Origin: Hymenopus coronatus
Taxonomy: Eukaryota > Arthropoda > Insecta > Mantodea > Hymenopodidae
Length of the DNA: 64,000 nucleotides
Assembly: GCA_030762935.1 (NCBI GenBank)
Contig: CM060891.1
Coordinates: forward strand, 67,001-131,000
Direction of reading: 5' to 3'
A program made the position numbers and the translations under genes. Below the pieces are notes generated by a model. The model ran no database searches, had not been told where the DNA came from, and worked only from the letters and a program-made list of their open reading frames with translations. The stretch's first letter is position 1, and each line of letters starts with the position of its first letter. This document shows, piece by piece, positions 1-10,280 of the stretch.

Positions 1-141
1 AGAAGTTTTACGAATGATCTTTTTGGATTTACTTGACTATGTATCTTTTACTACCAGAACTGTTTAAAGGGGAAAATATTCGCCTTAATAATATAGTGTC
101 ACTCCCGTTACTGCAGAAGCATAAAGTGACTAAATAATTTT

Positions 142-147
142 AATAAA
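142..147 (+). promoter_or_regulatory. AATAAA polyadenylation-like hexamer, plus strand (monomer 1)
   Basis: An AATAAA within an AT-rich run, found in every monomer at this phase. It would lie about 900 bp downstream of the previous monomer's 65-codon frame. The motif is expected by chance in DNA this AT-rich, so a role is only possible. Confidence 0.15.
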
Positions 148-295
148 ATGATTTAAGAAACCAATCCTCTCATATGTAAATGATACTGAAGACTTTGAAT
201 ATACCATTAAAAGCAATTCTGTTCTGCGTGCATGACTTCTCCTGCAGAACTTGAATTCTCCAAATTGTTTACTTTTCTAACACTAAACGAATAAT

Positions 296-310
296 AGCAT
301 TTGAAATGCT
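296..310. other. 15-bp perfect dyad AGCATTT-G-AAATGCT (monomer 1)
   Basis: A seven-base inverted repeat about a single central G. It is unchanged in every monomer examined, including copies that differ on both sides of it (next at 2011-2025, then at matching offsets). It abuts the splice-donor-like edge of the minus-strand island. The form suits a dimeric protein-binding site, but no known operator or binding motif is recognised. Confidence 0.5.
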
Positions 311-313
311 CAC

Positions 314-444
314 CTAATCAACCTCAATGGAATATGTCTCCAAGCACATCTTCCAGTCCAGGGTAATCGTTTCTCCCAGAGAGGTTTTCGAGCTGCATCC
401 TTCGTAGCAAGTCGACGTGGGGTCTTCCAGTGATAGCTCGGATC
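314..444 (-). other. Exon-like 131-bp island, minus strand (monomer 1; recurs in every monomer)
   Basis: Read on the minus strand, this block is clearly more GC-rich than its surroundings. It is preceded by a pyrimidine-rich tract ending ctgctgag and followed by tag/gtgagc, a near-consensus eukaryotic splice donor. All three minus-strand frames are open across it up to the donor in A-type copies. In B, b and C copies one frame gains a TGA (ctccaagc to ctcaaagc on the plus strand), while the frame beginning GAT CCG AGC stays open in every copy. Monomers 26 and 30 have lost the donor GT (43144 and 50000 region, ctcatctaatc). None of the three translations is recognised. It may be a captured gene fragment, a spliced satellite RNA exon, or chance. 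No ATG leads into the longest frame, whose apparent start is TTG at 584. Confidence 0.35.
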
Positions 445-803
445 CTCAGCAGGAAACAGAATTTCGTTTGGATGTATGAAACAGAAAACAGAGAGAAAGC
501 TAAGACGTCTGATATTGAAAATTTTAAACCTTCACCATTCAGCACCAATCTAAAGCCATGTAGTGTGTACAAACTTAGTTTCAATTTACGATAAACGATT
601 AGCAGCCTATAGAGACAAAGTTAGAGGACTGATGCAAAATACTTTTTCTATGCACAAACTAACAACCAGAAAAGCGACATCTGCGTGCACTACCATTAGA
701 ATCTCTCCATTTTGAGAGCCAAAGCAAAACCTTTTGTTCACGTTTCTTTTGTACCTTCGCCTAATACACTATTCCTCTTTCAAAAAATGCCTACATCTCC
801 CAG

Positions 804-943
804 ACCTACCGGCCCAATCGCGCATAACATGTCAGAGTTCATTACGGTATATATTCCCAAGGATATCCTAGAACATAAATTCTTCTGGCCAGTTAAGCTA
901 GAATTGTATCTTCTAGGGAACCATTATGAGGGAACATATTCTC
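804..943 (+). other. Exon-like 140-bp segment, plus strand (monomer 1)
   Basis: A pyrimidine-rich stretch (about 737-800) ends in tctcccag at 803. That resembles a splice acceptor, although its last 20 bases contain an A-run. At 944 the sequence ctc/gtaagg resembles a splice donor. Between them the frame of the 65-codon peptide is open. The acceptor and donor motifs are present in every monomer. Function is unknown and the splice interpretation is speculative. Confidence 0.22.
898..916. other. Short hairpin CTAGAA-7 nt-TTCTAG (monomer 1)
   Basis: A six-base perfect inverted repeat around a seven-base loop, inside the conserved core and inside the 65-codon frame. It is present in all copies. 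It may be incidental in AT-rich DNA. Confidence 0.35.
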
Positions 944-1019
944 GTAAGGAAAATCGAACTTCCCCACAAACTTTACGGACCTAACAAAATAGAGCCCCTA
1001 CACAAAGCACCGAACTACT

Positions 1020-1613
1020 CTTTTGGCCCAACTATTCTCCACATCAAAAGCTTTTGGCTATCCGATCGAGTTTCGAGGTCTAGCTGAGGCTCTCAAATTA
1101 CGTAAATATCAAAAGCCCAATTACTTTACACATCCAAAACAACATTTAGCTGTACACACTTACTTTTGTCCGTGACATAACAGATTTCTCTCCTCCAAGT
1201 AGTGCAGCTAATTAGGGAACTTCACATTTCTCACAGGTATCTTCTACATCTGTAACAAAAGTAAAATGTCAATTCCGCATTTCGAATGATGCTCTTAATA
1301 CATAAAAATCCTACAACAATGAATATCTAAAATCTGTTAAGAAATCATTAAATGTTGCATAGAGTCTCCTAAATCAGTGACGGCAATTTCAAAGTTTTAT
1401 TTTAACCAAAAAGGAGGACCTACGTTTTCTAATAGGTTTTGGGAGAGTTCCTACATTTGACTAGTCGATGGGGCATGTATGTCAAGCTAAAATCACTAAT
1501 ATTCATGAGAGGATGTTGAAATATCATCACTTGTGTTAATATGGAGAGGTTAACTAGAAGCAAAAGTTGACAATTCAAAAAGCATAAATCTGCAAATTTA
1601 ACATCAATTGTAC
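1020..1613. other. Variable 3' half of the monomer, no gene seen (monomer 1 coordinates)
   Basis: No reading frame, RNA gene or known motif could be supported here on either strand. Many class-diagnostic sites sit here: gctttt/gccttt, ggtctag/ggtgtag, attactt/attacct/atttctt, tctcacagg/tcacacagg/tctcaaagg, aaatgtc/aaacgtc, acaatgaat/acaataaat/acgataaat/acaacgaat, and ctcctaaatc/ctcataaatc/ctcatatc. Confidence 0.6.
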
Positions 1614-1630
1614 AAAGCAGAGTCTGCTTT
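1614..1630. other. Hairpin AAAGCAG-3 nt-CTGCTTT near the monomer 3' end (monomer 1)
   Basis: A seven-base perfect stem with a three-base loop. It extends to eight base pairs in copies reading taaaaagcag, where an A-T pair is added. The loop varies (agt in A1 copies, gtt in most, gtc in monomer 10 at about 17046) while the stem is intact in every copy. Class switches between A/B and C tails lie just upstream. Confidence 0.5.
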
Positions 1631-1715
1631 TCTAGAGAGTTCCAATTGAAACAGTGTACATCATTTGAATCAGTTAAACAGTACGACGGTTTATAAGACT
1701 ACGATTTTTAAAAGA

Positions 1716-3430
1716 GGAATTTGTACGAATGATGAATTTGGATTTACTTGACTATGTATCTTTTACTACCAGAACTGTTTAAAGGGGAAAATATTCGCCT
1801 TAATAATATAGTGTCACTCCCGTTACTGCACAAGCATAAAGTGACTAAATAATTTTAATAAAATGATTTAAGAAACCAATCCTCTCTTATGTAAATGATA
1901 CTGAAGACTTTGAATATACCATTAAAAGCAATTCTGTTCTGCGTGCATGACTTCTCCTGCAGAATTTGAATTCTCCAAATTGTTTACTTTTCTAACACTA
2001 AACGAATAATAGCATTTGAAATGCTCACCTAATCAACCTCAATGGAATATATCTCAAAGCACATCTTCCAGTCCAGGATAATCGTTTCTCCCAGAGAGGT
2101 TTTCGAGTTGCATCCTTCGTAGCAAGTCGACGTGGGGTCTTCCAGTGATAGCTCGGATCCTCAGCAGGAAACAGAATTTCGTTTGGATGTATGAAACAGA
2201 AAACAGAGAGAAAGCTAAGACGTCTGATATTGAAAATTTTAAACCTTCACCATTCAGCACCAATCTAAAGCCATGTAGTGTGTACAAAGTTAGTTTCAAT
2301 TTACGATAAACGATTAGCAGCCTATAGAGACAAAGTTAGAGGACTGATGCAAAATACTTTTTCTATGCACAAACTAACAACCAGAAAAGCGACATCTGCG
2401 TGCACTACCATTAGAATCTCTACATTTTGAGAGCCAAAGCAAAACCTTTTGTTCACGTTTCTTTTGTACCTTAGCCTAATACACTATTCCTCTTTCAAAA
2501 AATGCCTACATCTCCCAGACCTTCCGGCCCAATCGCGCATAACATGTCAGAGTTCATTACGGTATATATTCCCAAGGATATCCTAGAACATAAATTCTTC
2601 TGGCCAGTTAAGCTAGAATTGTATCTTCTAGGGAACCATTATGAGGGAACATATTCTCGTAAGGAAAATCGAACTTCCCCACAAACCTTACGGACCTAAC
2701 AAAATAGAGCCCCTACACAAAGCGCCGAACTACTCTTTTGGCCCAACTATTCTCCACATCAAAAGCCTTTAGCTATCCGATCGAGTTTCGAGGTGTAGCT
2801 GAGGCTCTCAAATTACGTAAATATCAAAAGCCCAATTACTTTACACATCCAAAACAACATTTAGCTGTACACACTTACTTTTGTCCGTGACATAACAGAT
2901 TTCTCTCCTCCAAGTAGTGCAGCTAATTAGGGAACTTCACATTTCACACAGGTATCTTCTACATCTGTAACAAAAGTAAAACGTCAATTCCGCATTTCGA
3001 ATGATACTCTTAATACATAAAAATCCTACAACAATAAATATCTAAAATCCGTAAAGAAATCATTAAATGTTGCATAGAGTCTCCTAAATCAGTGACGGCA
3101 ATTTCAAAGTTTTATTTTAACCAAAAAGGAGGACCTACGTTTTCTAATAGGTTTTGGGAGAGTTCCTACATTTGACTAGTCGATGGGGCATGTATGTCAA
3201 GCTAAAATCACTAATATTCATGAGAGGATGTTGAAATATCATCACTTGTGTTAATATGGAGAGGTTAACTAGAAGCAAAAGTTGACAATTCAAAAAGCAT
3301 AAATCTGTAAATTTAACATCAATTGTACAAAGCAGGTTCTGCTTTTCTAGAGAGTTCCAATTAAAACAGTGTACATCATTTGAATCAGTTAAACAGTACG
3401 ACGGTTTTTAAGACTACGATTCTTAAAAGA
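1716..3430. repeat. Monomer 2, b front / B back mosaic
   Basis: The front matches monomer 4 (cacaagc, gaattt, ggataatcg, ccttagcc, ccttccgg). From about 2763 it matches monomer 13 (gcctttagc, ggtgtag, tcacacagg, gatactc, ctgtaaatt). The crossover point lies between the shared gcgccg at about 2723 and gcctttagc at about 2765. Confidence 0.88.
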
Positions 3431-5145
3431 AGAAGTTTTACGAATGATCTTTTTGGATTTACTTGACTATGTATCTTTTACTACCAGAACTGTTTAAAGG
3501 GGAAAATATTCGCCTTAATAATATAGTGTCACTCCCGTTACTGCAGAAGCATAAAGTGACTAAATAATTTTAATAAAATGATTTAAGAAACCAATCCTCT
3601 CATATGTAAATGATACTGAAGACTTTGAATATACCATTAAAAGCAATTCTGTTCTGCGTGCATGACTTCTCCTGCAGAACTTGAATTCTCCAAATTGTTT
3701 ACTTTTCTAACACTAAACGAATAATAGCATTTGAAATGCTCACCTAATCAACCTCAATGGAATATGTCTCCAAGCACATCTTCCAGTCCAGGGTAATCGT
3801 TTCTCCCAGAGAGGTTTTCGAGCTGCATCCTTCGTAGCAAGTCGACGTGGGGTCTTCCAGTGATAGCTCGGATCCTCAGCAGGAAACAGAATTTCGTTTG
3901 GATGTATGAAACAGAAAACAGAGAGAAAGCTAAGACGTCTGATATTGAAAATTTTAAACCTTCACCATTCAGCACCAATCTAAAGCCATGTAGTGTGTAC
4001 AAACTTAGTTTCAATTTACGATAAACGATTAGCAGCCTATAGAGACAAAGTTAGAGGACTGATGCAAAATACTTTTTCTATGCACAAACTAACAACCAGA
4101 AAAGCGACATCTGCGTGCACTACCATTAGAATCTCTCCATTTTGAGAGCCAAAGCAAAACCTTTTGTTCACGTTTCTTTTGTACCTTCGCCTAATACACT
4201 ATTCCTCTTTCAAAAAATGCCTACATCTCCCAGACCTACCGGCCCAATCGCGCATAACATGTCAGAGTTCATTACGGTATATATTCCCAAGGATATCCTA
4301 GAACATAAATTCTTCTGGCCAGTTAAGCTAGAATTGTATCTTCTAGGGAACCATTATGAGGGAACATATTCTCGTAAGGAAAATCGAACTTCCCCACAAA
4401 CTTTACGGACCTAACAAAATAGAGCCCCTACACAAAGCACCGAACTACTCTTTTGGCCCAACTATTCTCCACATCAAAAGCTTTTGGCTATCCGATCGAG
4501 TTTCGAGGTCTAGCTGAGGCTCTCAAATTACGTAAATATCAAAAGCCCAATTACTTTACACATCCAAAACAACATTTAGCTGTACACACTTACTTTTGTC
4601 CGTGACATAACAGATTTCTCTCCTCCAAGTAGTGCAGCTAATTAGGGAACTTCACATTTCTCACAGGTATCTTCTACATCTGTAACAAAAGTAAAATGTC
4701 AATTCCGCATTTCGAATGATGCTCTTAATACATAAAAATCCTACAACAATGAATATCTAAAATCTGTTAAGAAATCATTAAATGTTGCATAGAGTCTCCT
4801 AAATCAGTGACGGCAATTTCAAAGTTTTATTTTAACCAAAAAGGAGGACCTACGTTTTCTAATAGGTTTTGGGAGAGTTCCTACATTTGACTAGTCGATG
4901 GGGCATGTATGTCAAGCTAAAATCACTAATATTCATGAGAGGATGTTGAAATATCATCACTTGTGTTAATATGGAGAGGTTAACTAGAAGCAAAAGTTGA
5001 CAATTCAAAAAGCATAAATCTGCAAATTTAACATCAATTGTACAAAGCAGAGTCTGCTTTTCTAGAGAGTTCCAATTGAAACAGTGTACATCATTTGAAT
5101 CAGTTAAACAGTACGACGGTTTATAAGACTACGATTTTTAAAAGA
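3431..5145. repeat. Monomer 3, class A1
   Basis: Same class and markers as monomer 1, including gagctgc (about 3820) and the agt-loop hairpin (about 5044-5060). Position 2 of HOR U1. Confidence 0.9.
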
Positions 5146-6856
5146 GGAATTTGTACGAATGATGAATTTGGATTTACTTGACTATGTATCTTTTACTACC
5201 AGAACTGTTTAAAGGGGAAAATATTCGCCTTAATAATATAGTGTCACTCCCGTTACTGCACAAGCATAAAGTGACTAAATAATTTTAATAAAATGATTTA
5301 AGAAACCAATCCTCTCTTATGTAAATGATACTGAAGACTTTGAATATACCATTAAAAGCAATTCTGTTCTGCGTGCATGACTTCTCCTGCAGAATTTGAA
5401 TTCTCCAAATTGTTTACTTTTCTAACACTAAACGAATAATAGCATTTGAAATGCTCACCTAATCAACCTCAATGGAATATATCTCAAAGCACATCTTCCA
5501 GTCCAGGATAATCGTTTCTCCCAGAGAGGTTTTCGAGTTGCATCCTTCGTAGCAAGTCGACGTGGGGTCTTCCAGTGATAGCTCGGATCCTCAGCAGGAA
5601 ACAGAATTTCGTTTGGATGTATGAAACAGAAAACAGAGAGAAAGCTAAGACGTCTGATATTGAAAATTTTAAACCTTCACCATTCAGCACCAATCTAAAG
5701 CCATGTAGTGTGTACAAAGTTAGTTTCAATTTACGATAAACGATTAGCAGCCTATAGAGACAAAGTTAGAGGACTGATGCAAAATACTTTTTCTATGCAC
5801 AAACTAACAACCAGAAAAGCGACATCTGCGTGCACTACCATTAGAATCTCTACATTTTGAGAGCCAAAGCAAAACCTTTTGTTCACGTTTCTTTTGTACC
5901 TTAGCCTAATACACTATTCCTCTTTCAAAAAATGCCTACATCTCCCAGACCTTCCGGCCCAATCGCGCATAACATGTCAGAGTTCATTACGGTATATATT
6001 CCCAAGGATATCCTAGAACATAAATTCTTCTGGCCAGTTAAGCTAGAATTGTATCTTCTAGGGAACCATTATGAGGGAACATATTCTCGTAAGGAAAATC
6101 GAACTTCCCCACAAACCTTACGGACCTAACAAAATAGAGCCCCTACACAAAGCGCCGAACTACTCTTTTGGCCCAACTATTCTCCACATCAAAAGCTTTT
6201 AGCTATCCGATCGAGTTTCGAGGTCTAGCTGAGGCTCTCAAATTACGTAAATATCAAAAGCCCAATTACTTTACACATCCAAAACAACATTTAGCTGTAC
6301 ACACTTACTTTTGTCCGTGACATAACAGATTTCTCTCCTCCAAGTAGTGCAGCTAATTAGGGAACTTCACATTTCTCACAGGTATCTTCTACATCTGTAA
6401 CAAAAGTAAAACGTCAATTCCGCATTTCGAATGATGCTCTTAATACATAAAAATCCTACAACAATAAATATCTAAAATCCGTAAAGAAATCATTAAATGT
6501 TGCATAGAGTCTCATAAATCAGTGACGGCAATTTCAAAGTTTTATTTTAACCAAAAAGGAGGACCTACGTTTTCTAATAGGTTTTGGGAGAGTTCCTACA
6601 TTTGACTAGTCGATGGGGCATGTATGTCAACCTAAAATCACTAATATTCATGAGAGGATGTTGAAATATCATCACTTGTGTTAATATGGAGAGGTTAACT
6701 AGAAGCAAAAGTTGACAATTCAAAAGGCATAAATCTGCAAATTTAACATCAATTGTAAAAAGCAGGTTCTGCTTTTCTAGAGACTTCCAATTGAAACAGT
6801 GTACATCATTTGAATCAGTTAAACAGTCCGACGCTTTATAAGACTACTTTAAAAGA
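5146..6856. repeat. Monomer 4, class b, 1,711 bp
   Basis: B head with cacaagc, gaattt, ggataatcg, ccttagcc and T8S. The tail has ctcataaatc, caacctaaa, aaaggcat and taaaaagcag, ending in the 4-bp-deleted actactttaaaag that precedes every C head. Confidence 0.9.
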
Positions 6857-8569
6857 GGAATTTGTAGGAATGATGAATTTGGATTTACTTGACTATGTAA
6901 CTTTTACTACCAGACCTGTTTAAAGGGGAAAATAATCGCCTTAATAATATAGTGTCACTCCCGTTACTGCAGAAGCATAAAGTGACTAAATAATTTTAAT
7001 AAAATGATTTAAGAAACCAATCCTCTCTTATGTAAATGATACTGAAGACTTTGAATATACCATTAAAAGCAATTCTGTTCTGCGTGCATGACTTCTCCTG
7101 CAGAACTTGAATTCTCCAAACTGTTTACTTTTCTAACACTAAACGAATAATAGCATTTGAAATGCTCACCTAATCAACCTCAATGGAATATGTCTCAAAG
7201 CACATCTTCCAGTCCAGGGTAGTCGTTTCTCCCAGAGAGGTTTTCGAGTTGCATCCTTCGTAGCAAGTCGACGTGGGGTCTTCCAGTGATAGCTCGGATC
7301 CTCAGCAGGAAACAGACTTTCGTATGGATTTTTGAAACAGTAAACAGAGAGAAAGCTAAGACGTCTGATATTGATAATTTTAAACCTTCACCATTCAGTA
7401 CCAATCTAAAGCCATGTAGTGTGTACAAAGTTAGTTTCAATTTACGATAAACGATTAGCAGCCTATAGAGACAAAGTTAGAGGACTGATGCAAAATACTT
7501 TTTCTATGCACAAACTAACAACCAGAAAAGCGACATCTGCGTGCACTACCATTAGAATCTCTCCGTTTTGAGAGCCAAAGCAAAACCTTTTGTTCACGTT
7601 TCTTTTGTACCTTCGCCTAATACACTATTCCTCTTTCAAAAAATGCCTACATCTCCCAGACCTACCGGCCCAATCGCGCATAACATGTCAGAGTTCATTA
7701 CGGTATATATTCCCAAGGATATCCTAGAACATAAATTCTTCTGGCCAGTTAAGCTAGAATTGTATCTTCTAGGGAACCATTATGAGGGAACATATTCTCG
7801 TAAGGAAAATCGAACTTCCCCACAAACCTTACGGACCTAACAAAATAGAGCCCCTACACAAAGCGCCGAACTACTCTTTTGGCCCAACTATTCTCCACAT
7901 CAAAAGCTTTTGGCTATCCGATCGAGTTTCGAGGTCTAGCTGAGGCTCTCAAATTACGTAAATATCAAAAGCCCAATTACCTTACACATCCAAAACAACA
8001 TTTAGCTGTACACACTTACTTTTGTCCGTGACATAACAGATTTCTCTCCTCCAAGTAGTGCAGCTAATTAGGGAACTTCACATTTCTCACAGGTATCTTC
8101 TACATCTGTAACAAAAGTAAAACGTCAATTCCGCATTTCGAATGATGCTCTTAATACATAAAAATCCTACAACGATAAATATCTAAAATCCGTAAAGAAA
8201 TCATTAAATGTTGCATAGAGTCTCATATCAGTGACGGCAATTTCAAAGTTTTATTTTAACCAAAAAGGAGGAGCTACGTTTTCTAATAGGTTTTGGGAGA
8301 GTTCCTACATTTGACCAGTCGATGGGATATGTATGTCAAGCTAAAATCACTAATATTCATGAGAGGATGTTGAAATATCATCTTTTGTGTTAATATGGAG
8401 AGGTTAACTAGAAGCAAAAGTTGACAATTCAAAAAGCATAAATCTGTAAATTTAACATCAATTGTACAAAGCAGGTTCTGCTTTTCTAGAGAGTTCCAAT
8501 TAAAACAGTGTACATCATTTGAATCAGTTAAACAGTACGACGGTTTTTAAGACTACGATTTTTAAAAGA
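6857..8569. repeat. Monomer 5, class C1, 1,713 bp
   Basis: C head (gtaggaatg, gtaactttt, agacctg, ataatcgcc), ccaaactg, gggtagtcg and the clustered C substitutions at about 7317-7377. The tail has acgataaat, the 2-bp-deleted ctcatatcag, ggagctac, gatgggatatg and tcatctttt. Confidence 0.9.
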
Positions 8570-10280
8570 AGAAGTTTTACGAATGATCTTTTTGGATTTA
8601 CTTGACTATGTATCTTTTACTACCAGAACTGTTTAAAGGGGAAAATATTCGCCTTAATAATATAGTGTCACTCCCGTTACTGCAGAAGCATAAAGTGACT
8701 AAATAATTTTAATAAAATGATTTAAGAAACCAATCCTCTCATATGTAAATGATACTGAAGACTTTGAATATACCATTAAAAGCAATTCTGTTCTGCGTGC
8801 ATGACTTCTCCTGCAGAACTTGAATTCTCCAAATTGTTTACTTTTCTAACACTAAACGAATAATAGCATTTGAAATGCTCACCTAATCAACCTCAATGGA
8901 ATATGTCTCCAAGCACATCTTCCAGTCCAGGGTAATCGTTTCTCCCAGAGAGGTTTTCGAGTTGCATCCTTCGTAGCAAGTCGACGTGGGGTCTTCCAGT
9001 GATAGCTCGGATCCTCAGCAGGAAACAGAATTTCGTTTGGATGTATGAAACAGAAAACAGAGAGAAAGCTAAGACGTCTGATATTGAAAATTTTAAACCT
9101 TCACCATTCAGCACCAATCTAAAGCCATGTAGTGTGTACAAACTTAGTTTCAATTTACGATAAACGATTAGCAGCCTATAGAGACAAAGTTAGAGGACTG
9201 ATGCAAAATACTTTTTCTATGCACAAACTAACAACCAGAAAAGCGACATCTGCGTGCACTACCATTAGAATCTCTACATTTTGAGAGCCAAAGCAAAACC
9301 TTTTGTTCACGTTTCTTTTGTACCTTAGCCTAATACACTATTCCTCTTTCAAAAAATGCCTACATCTCCCAGACCTTCCGGCCCAATCGCGTATAACATG
9401 TCAGAGTTCATTACGGTATATATTCCCAAGGATATCCTAGAACATAAATTCTTCTGGCCAGTTAAGCTAGAATTGTATCTTCTAGGGAACCATTATGAGG
9501 GAACATATTCTCGTAAGGAAAATCGAACTTCCCCACAAACCTTACGGACCTAACAAAATAGAGCCCCTACACAAAGCGCCGAACTACTCTTTTGGCCCAA
9601 CTATTCTCCACATCAAAAGCTTTTAGCTATCCGATCGAGTTTCGAGGTCTAGCTGAGGCTCTCAAATTACGTAAATATCAAAAGCCCAATTACTTTACAC
9701 ATCCAAAACAACATTTAGCTGTACACACTTACTTTTGTCCGTGACATAACAGATTTCTCTCCTCCAAGTAGTGCAGCTAATTAGGGAACTTCACATTTCT
9801 CACAGGTATCTTCTACATCTGTAACAAAAGTAAAACGTCAATTCCGCATTTCGAATGATGCTCTTAATACATAAAAATCCTACAACAATAAATATCTAAA
9901 ATCCGTAAAGAAATCATTAAATGTTGCATAGAGTCTCATAAATCAGTGACGGCAATTTCAAAGTTTTATTTTAACCAAAAAGGAGGACCTACGTTTTCTA
10001 ATAGGTTTTGGGAGAGTTCCTACATTTGACTAGTCGATGGGGCATGTATGTCAACCTAAAATCACTAATATTCATGAGAGGATGTTGAAATATCATCACT
10101 TGTGTTAATATGGAGAGGTTAACTAGAAGCAAAAGTTGACAATTCAAAAGGCATAAATCTGCAAATTTAACATCAATTGTAAAAAGCAGGTTCTGCTTTT
10201 CTAGAGACTTCCAATTGAAACAGTGTACATCATTTGAATCAGTTAAACAGTCCGACGCTTTATAAGACTACTTTAAAAGA
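8570..10280. repeat. Monomer 6, A2 front / b back mosaic, 1,711 bp
   Basis: A head with ctccaagc, gagttgc and caaacttag. By about 9275 it has b markers (ctctaca, ccttagcc, ccttccgg, ctcataaatc, caacctaaa). The private H13Y change (gtataac) lies at about 9391. Confidence 0.9.

Larger units (their letters stand above)
787..984 (+). other. 65-codon ATG reading frame in the conserved core (monomer 1; recurs in every monomer)
   Basis: This frame opens with ATG in an acceptable context (A at -3) and ends with TAA. The peptide begins MPTSPRP, has a central hydrophobic-aromatic stretch (FFWPVKLELYLLG, residues 32-44) and a basic, polar tail. No signal peptide, transmembrane helix or known domain is evident. 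Frames running further upstream start at TTG near 712, and seven copies (monomers 2, 4, 6, 15, 17, 21, 23) have a TAG there (ccttagcc). Over 37 copies I see only five variable codons: T8S in those seven copies, H13Y in monomer 6, P35A in monomer 26, and silent changes at T58 and T62. That is low diversity, but three replacement to two silent changes gives no sign of protein-level selection. Most likely not a translated gene. Confidence 0.25.
585..1020. other. Most conserved core of the monomer (monomer 1 coordinates)
   Basis: Across all copies this stretch is almost invariant. Between 585 and 700 I found only two private changes: tttacaata in monomer 11 at about 17720 and tatatagac in monomer 18 at about 29740. 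Differences in the rest are confined to about ten sites. Heads (1-60), the 300-530 region and the 3' half vary far more between classes. This could be a protein-binding or transcribed functional core, or simply a region well covered by conversion. Confidence 0.5.
1..1715. repeat. Monomer 1, class A1
   Basis: A head, tctcatatgt, no TGA in the minus-strand ATC-frame (ctccaagc), gagctgc and caaacttag. The core has gcaccg; the tail has aaatgtc, acaatgaat and the agt-loop hairpin. Monomers 1 and the front of 2 match monomers 3 and the front of 4 at +3,430 bp up to about 2763. Confidence 0.9.

Noticed and set aside
103..119. CENP-B-box-like sequence (tcccgttactgcagaag, reverse orientation)
   Set aside because: Seven of nine fixed positions match the box, but two core positions do not and the b class loses another. 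It is too weak to claim as a CENP-B site.
324..584. 81-86 residue minus-strand frame, repeated in each monomer, as a protein gene
   Set aside because: It starts at TTG (caa on the plus strand at 582-584) and has no ATG before the middle. It loses its last five residues through a TGA in most copies, and one class has several replacements. It is treated only as part of the exon-like island.
804..943. The plus- and minus-strand exon-like blocks as exons of one gene
   Set aside because: They lie on opposite strands in the same monomer, so they cannot belong to one ordinary transcript.
712..984. 90-residue plus-strand frame as a protein gene
   Set aside because: Its start is TTG, and seven monomers have a TAG (ccttagcc) between it and the ATG at 787. 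Only the 65-codon ATG frame is common to all copies.
940..985. Possible Pol III B box or tRNA-derived element on the minus strand (aagttcgatttt)
   Set aside because: The GTTCGA core is present, but the T-arm does not pair cleanly and no A box lies at a suitable distance upstream.
1614..1640. Helitron 3' end (hairpin followed by CTAG)
   Set aside because: The CTAG follows the stem almost directly instead of after the usual short spacer. The sequence after it has no TC start, and no Rep/helicase coding sequence occurs.
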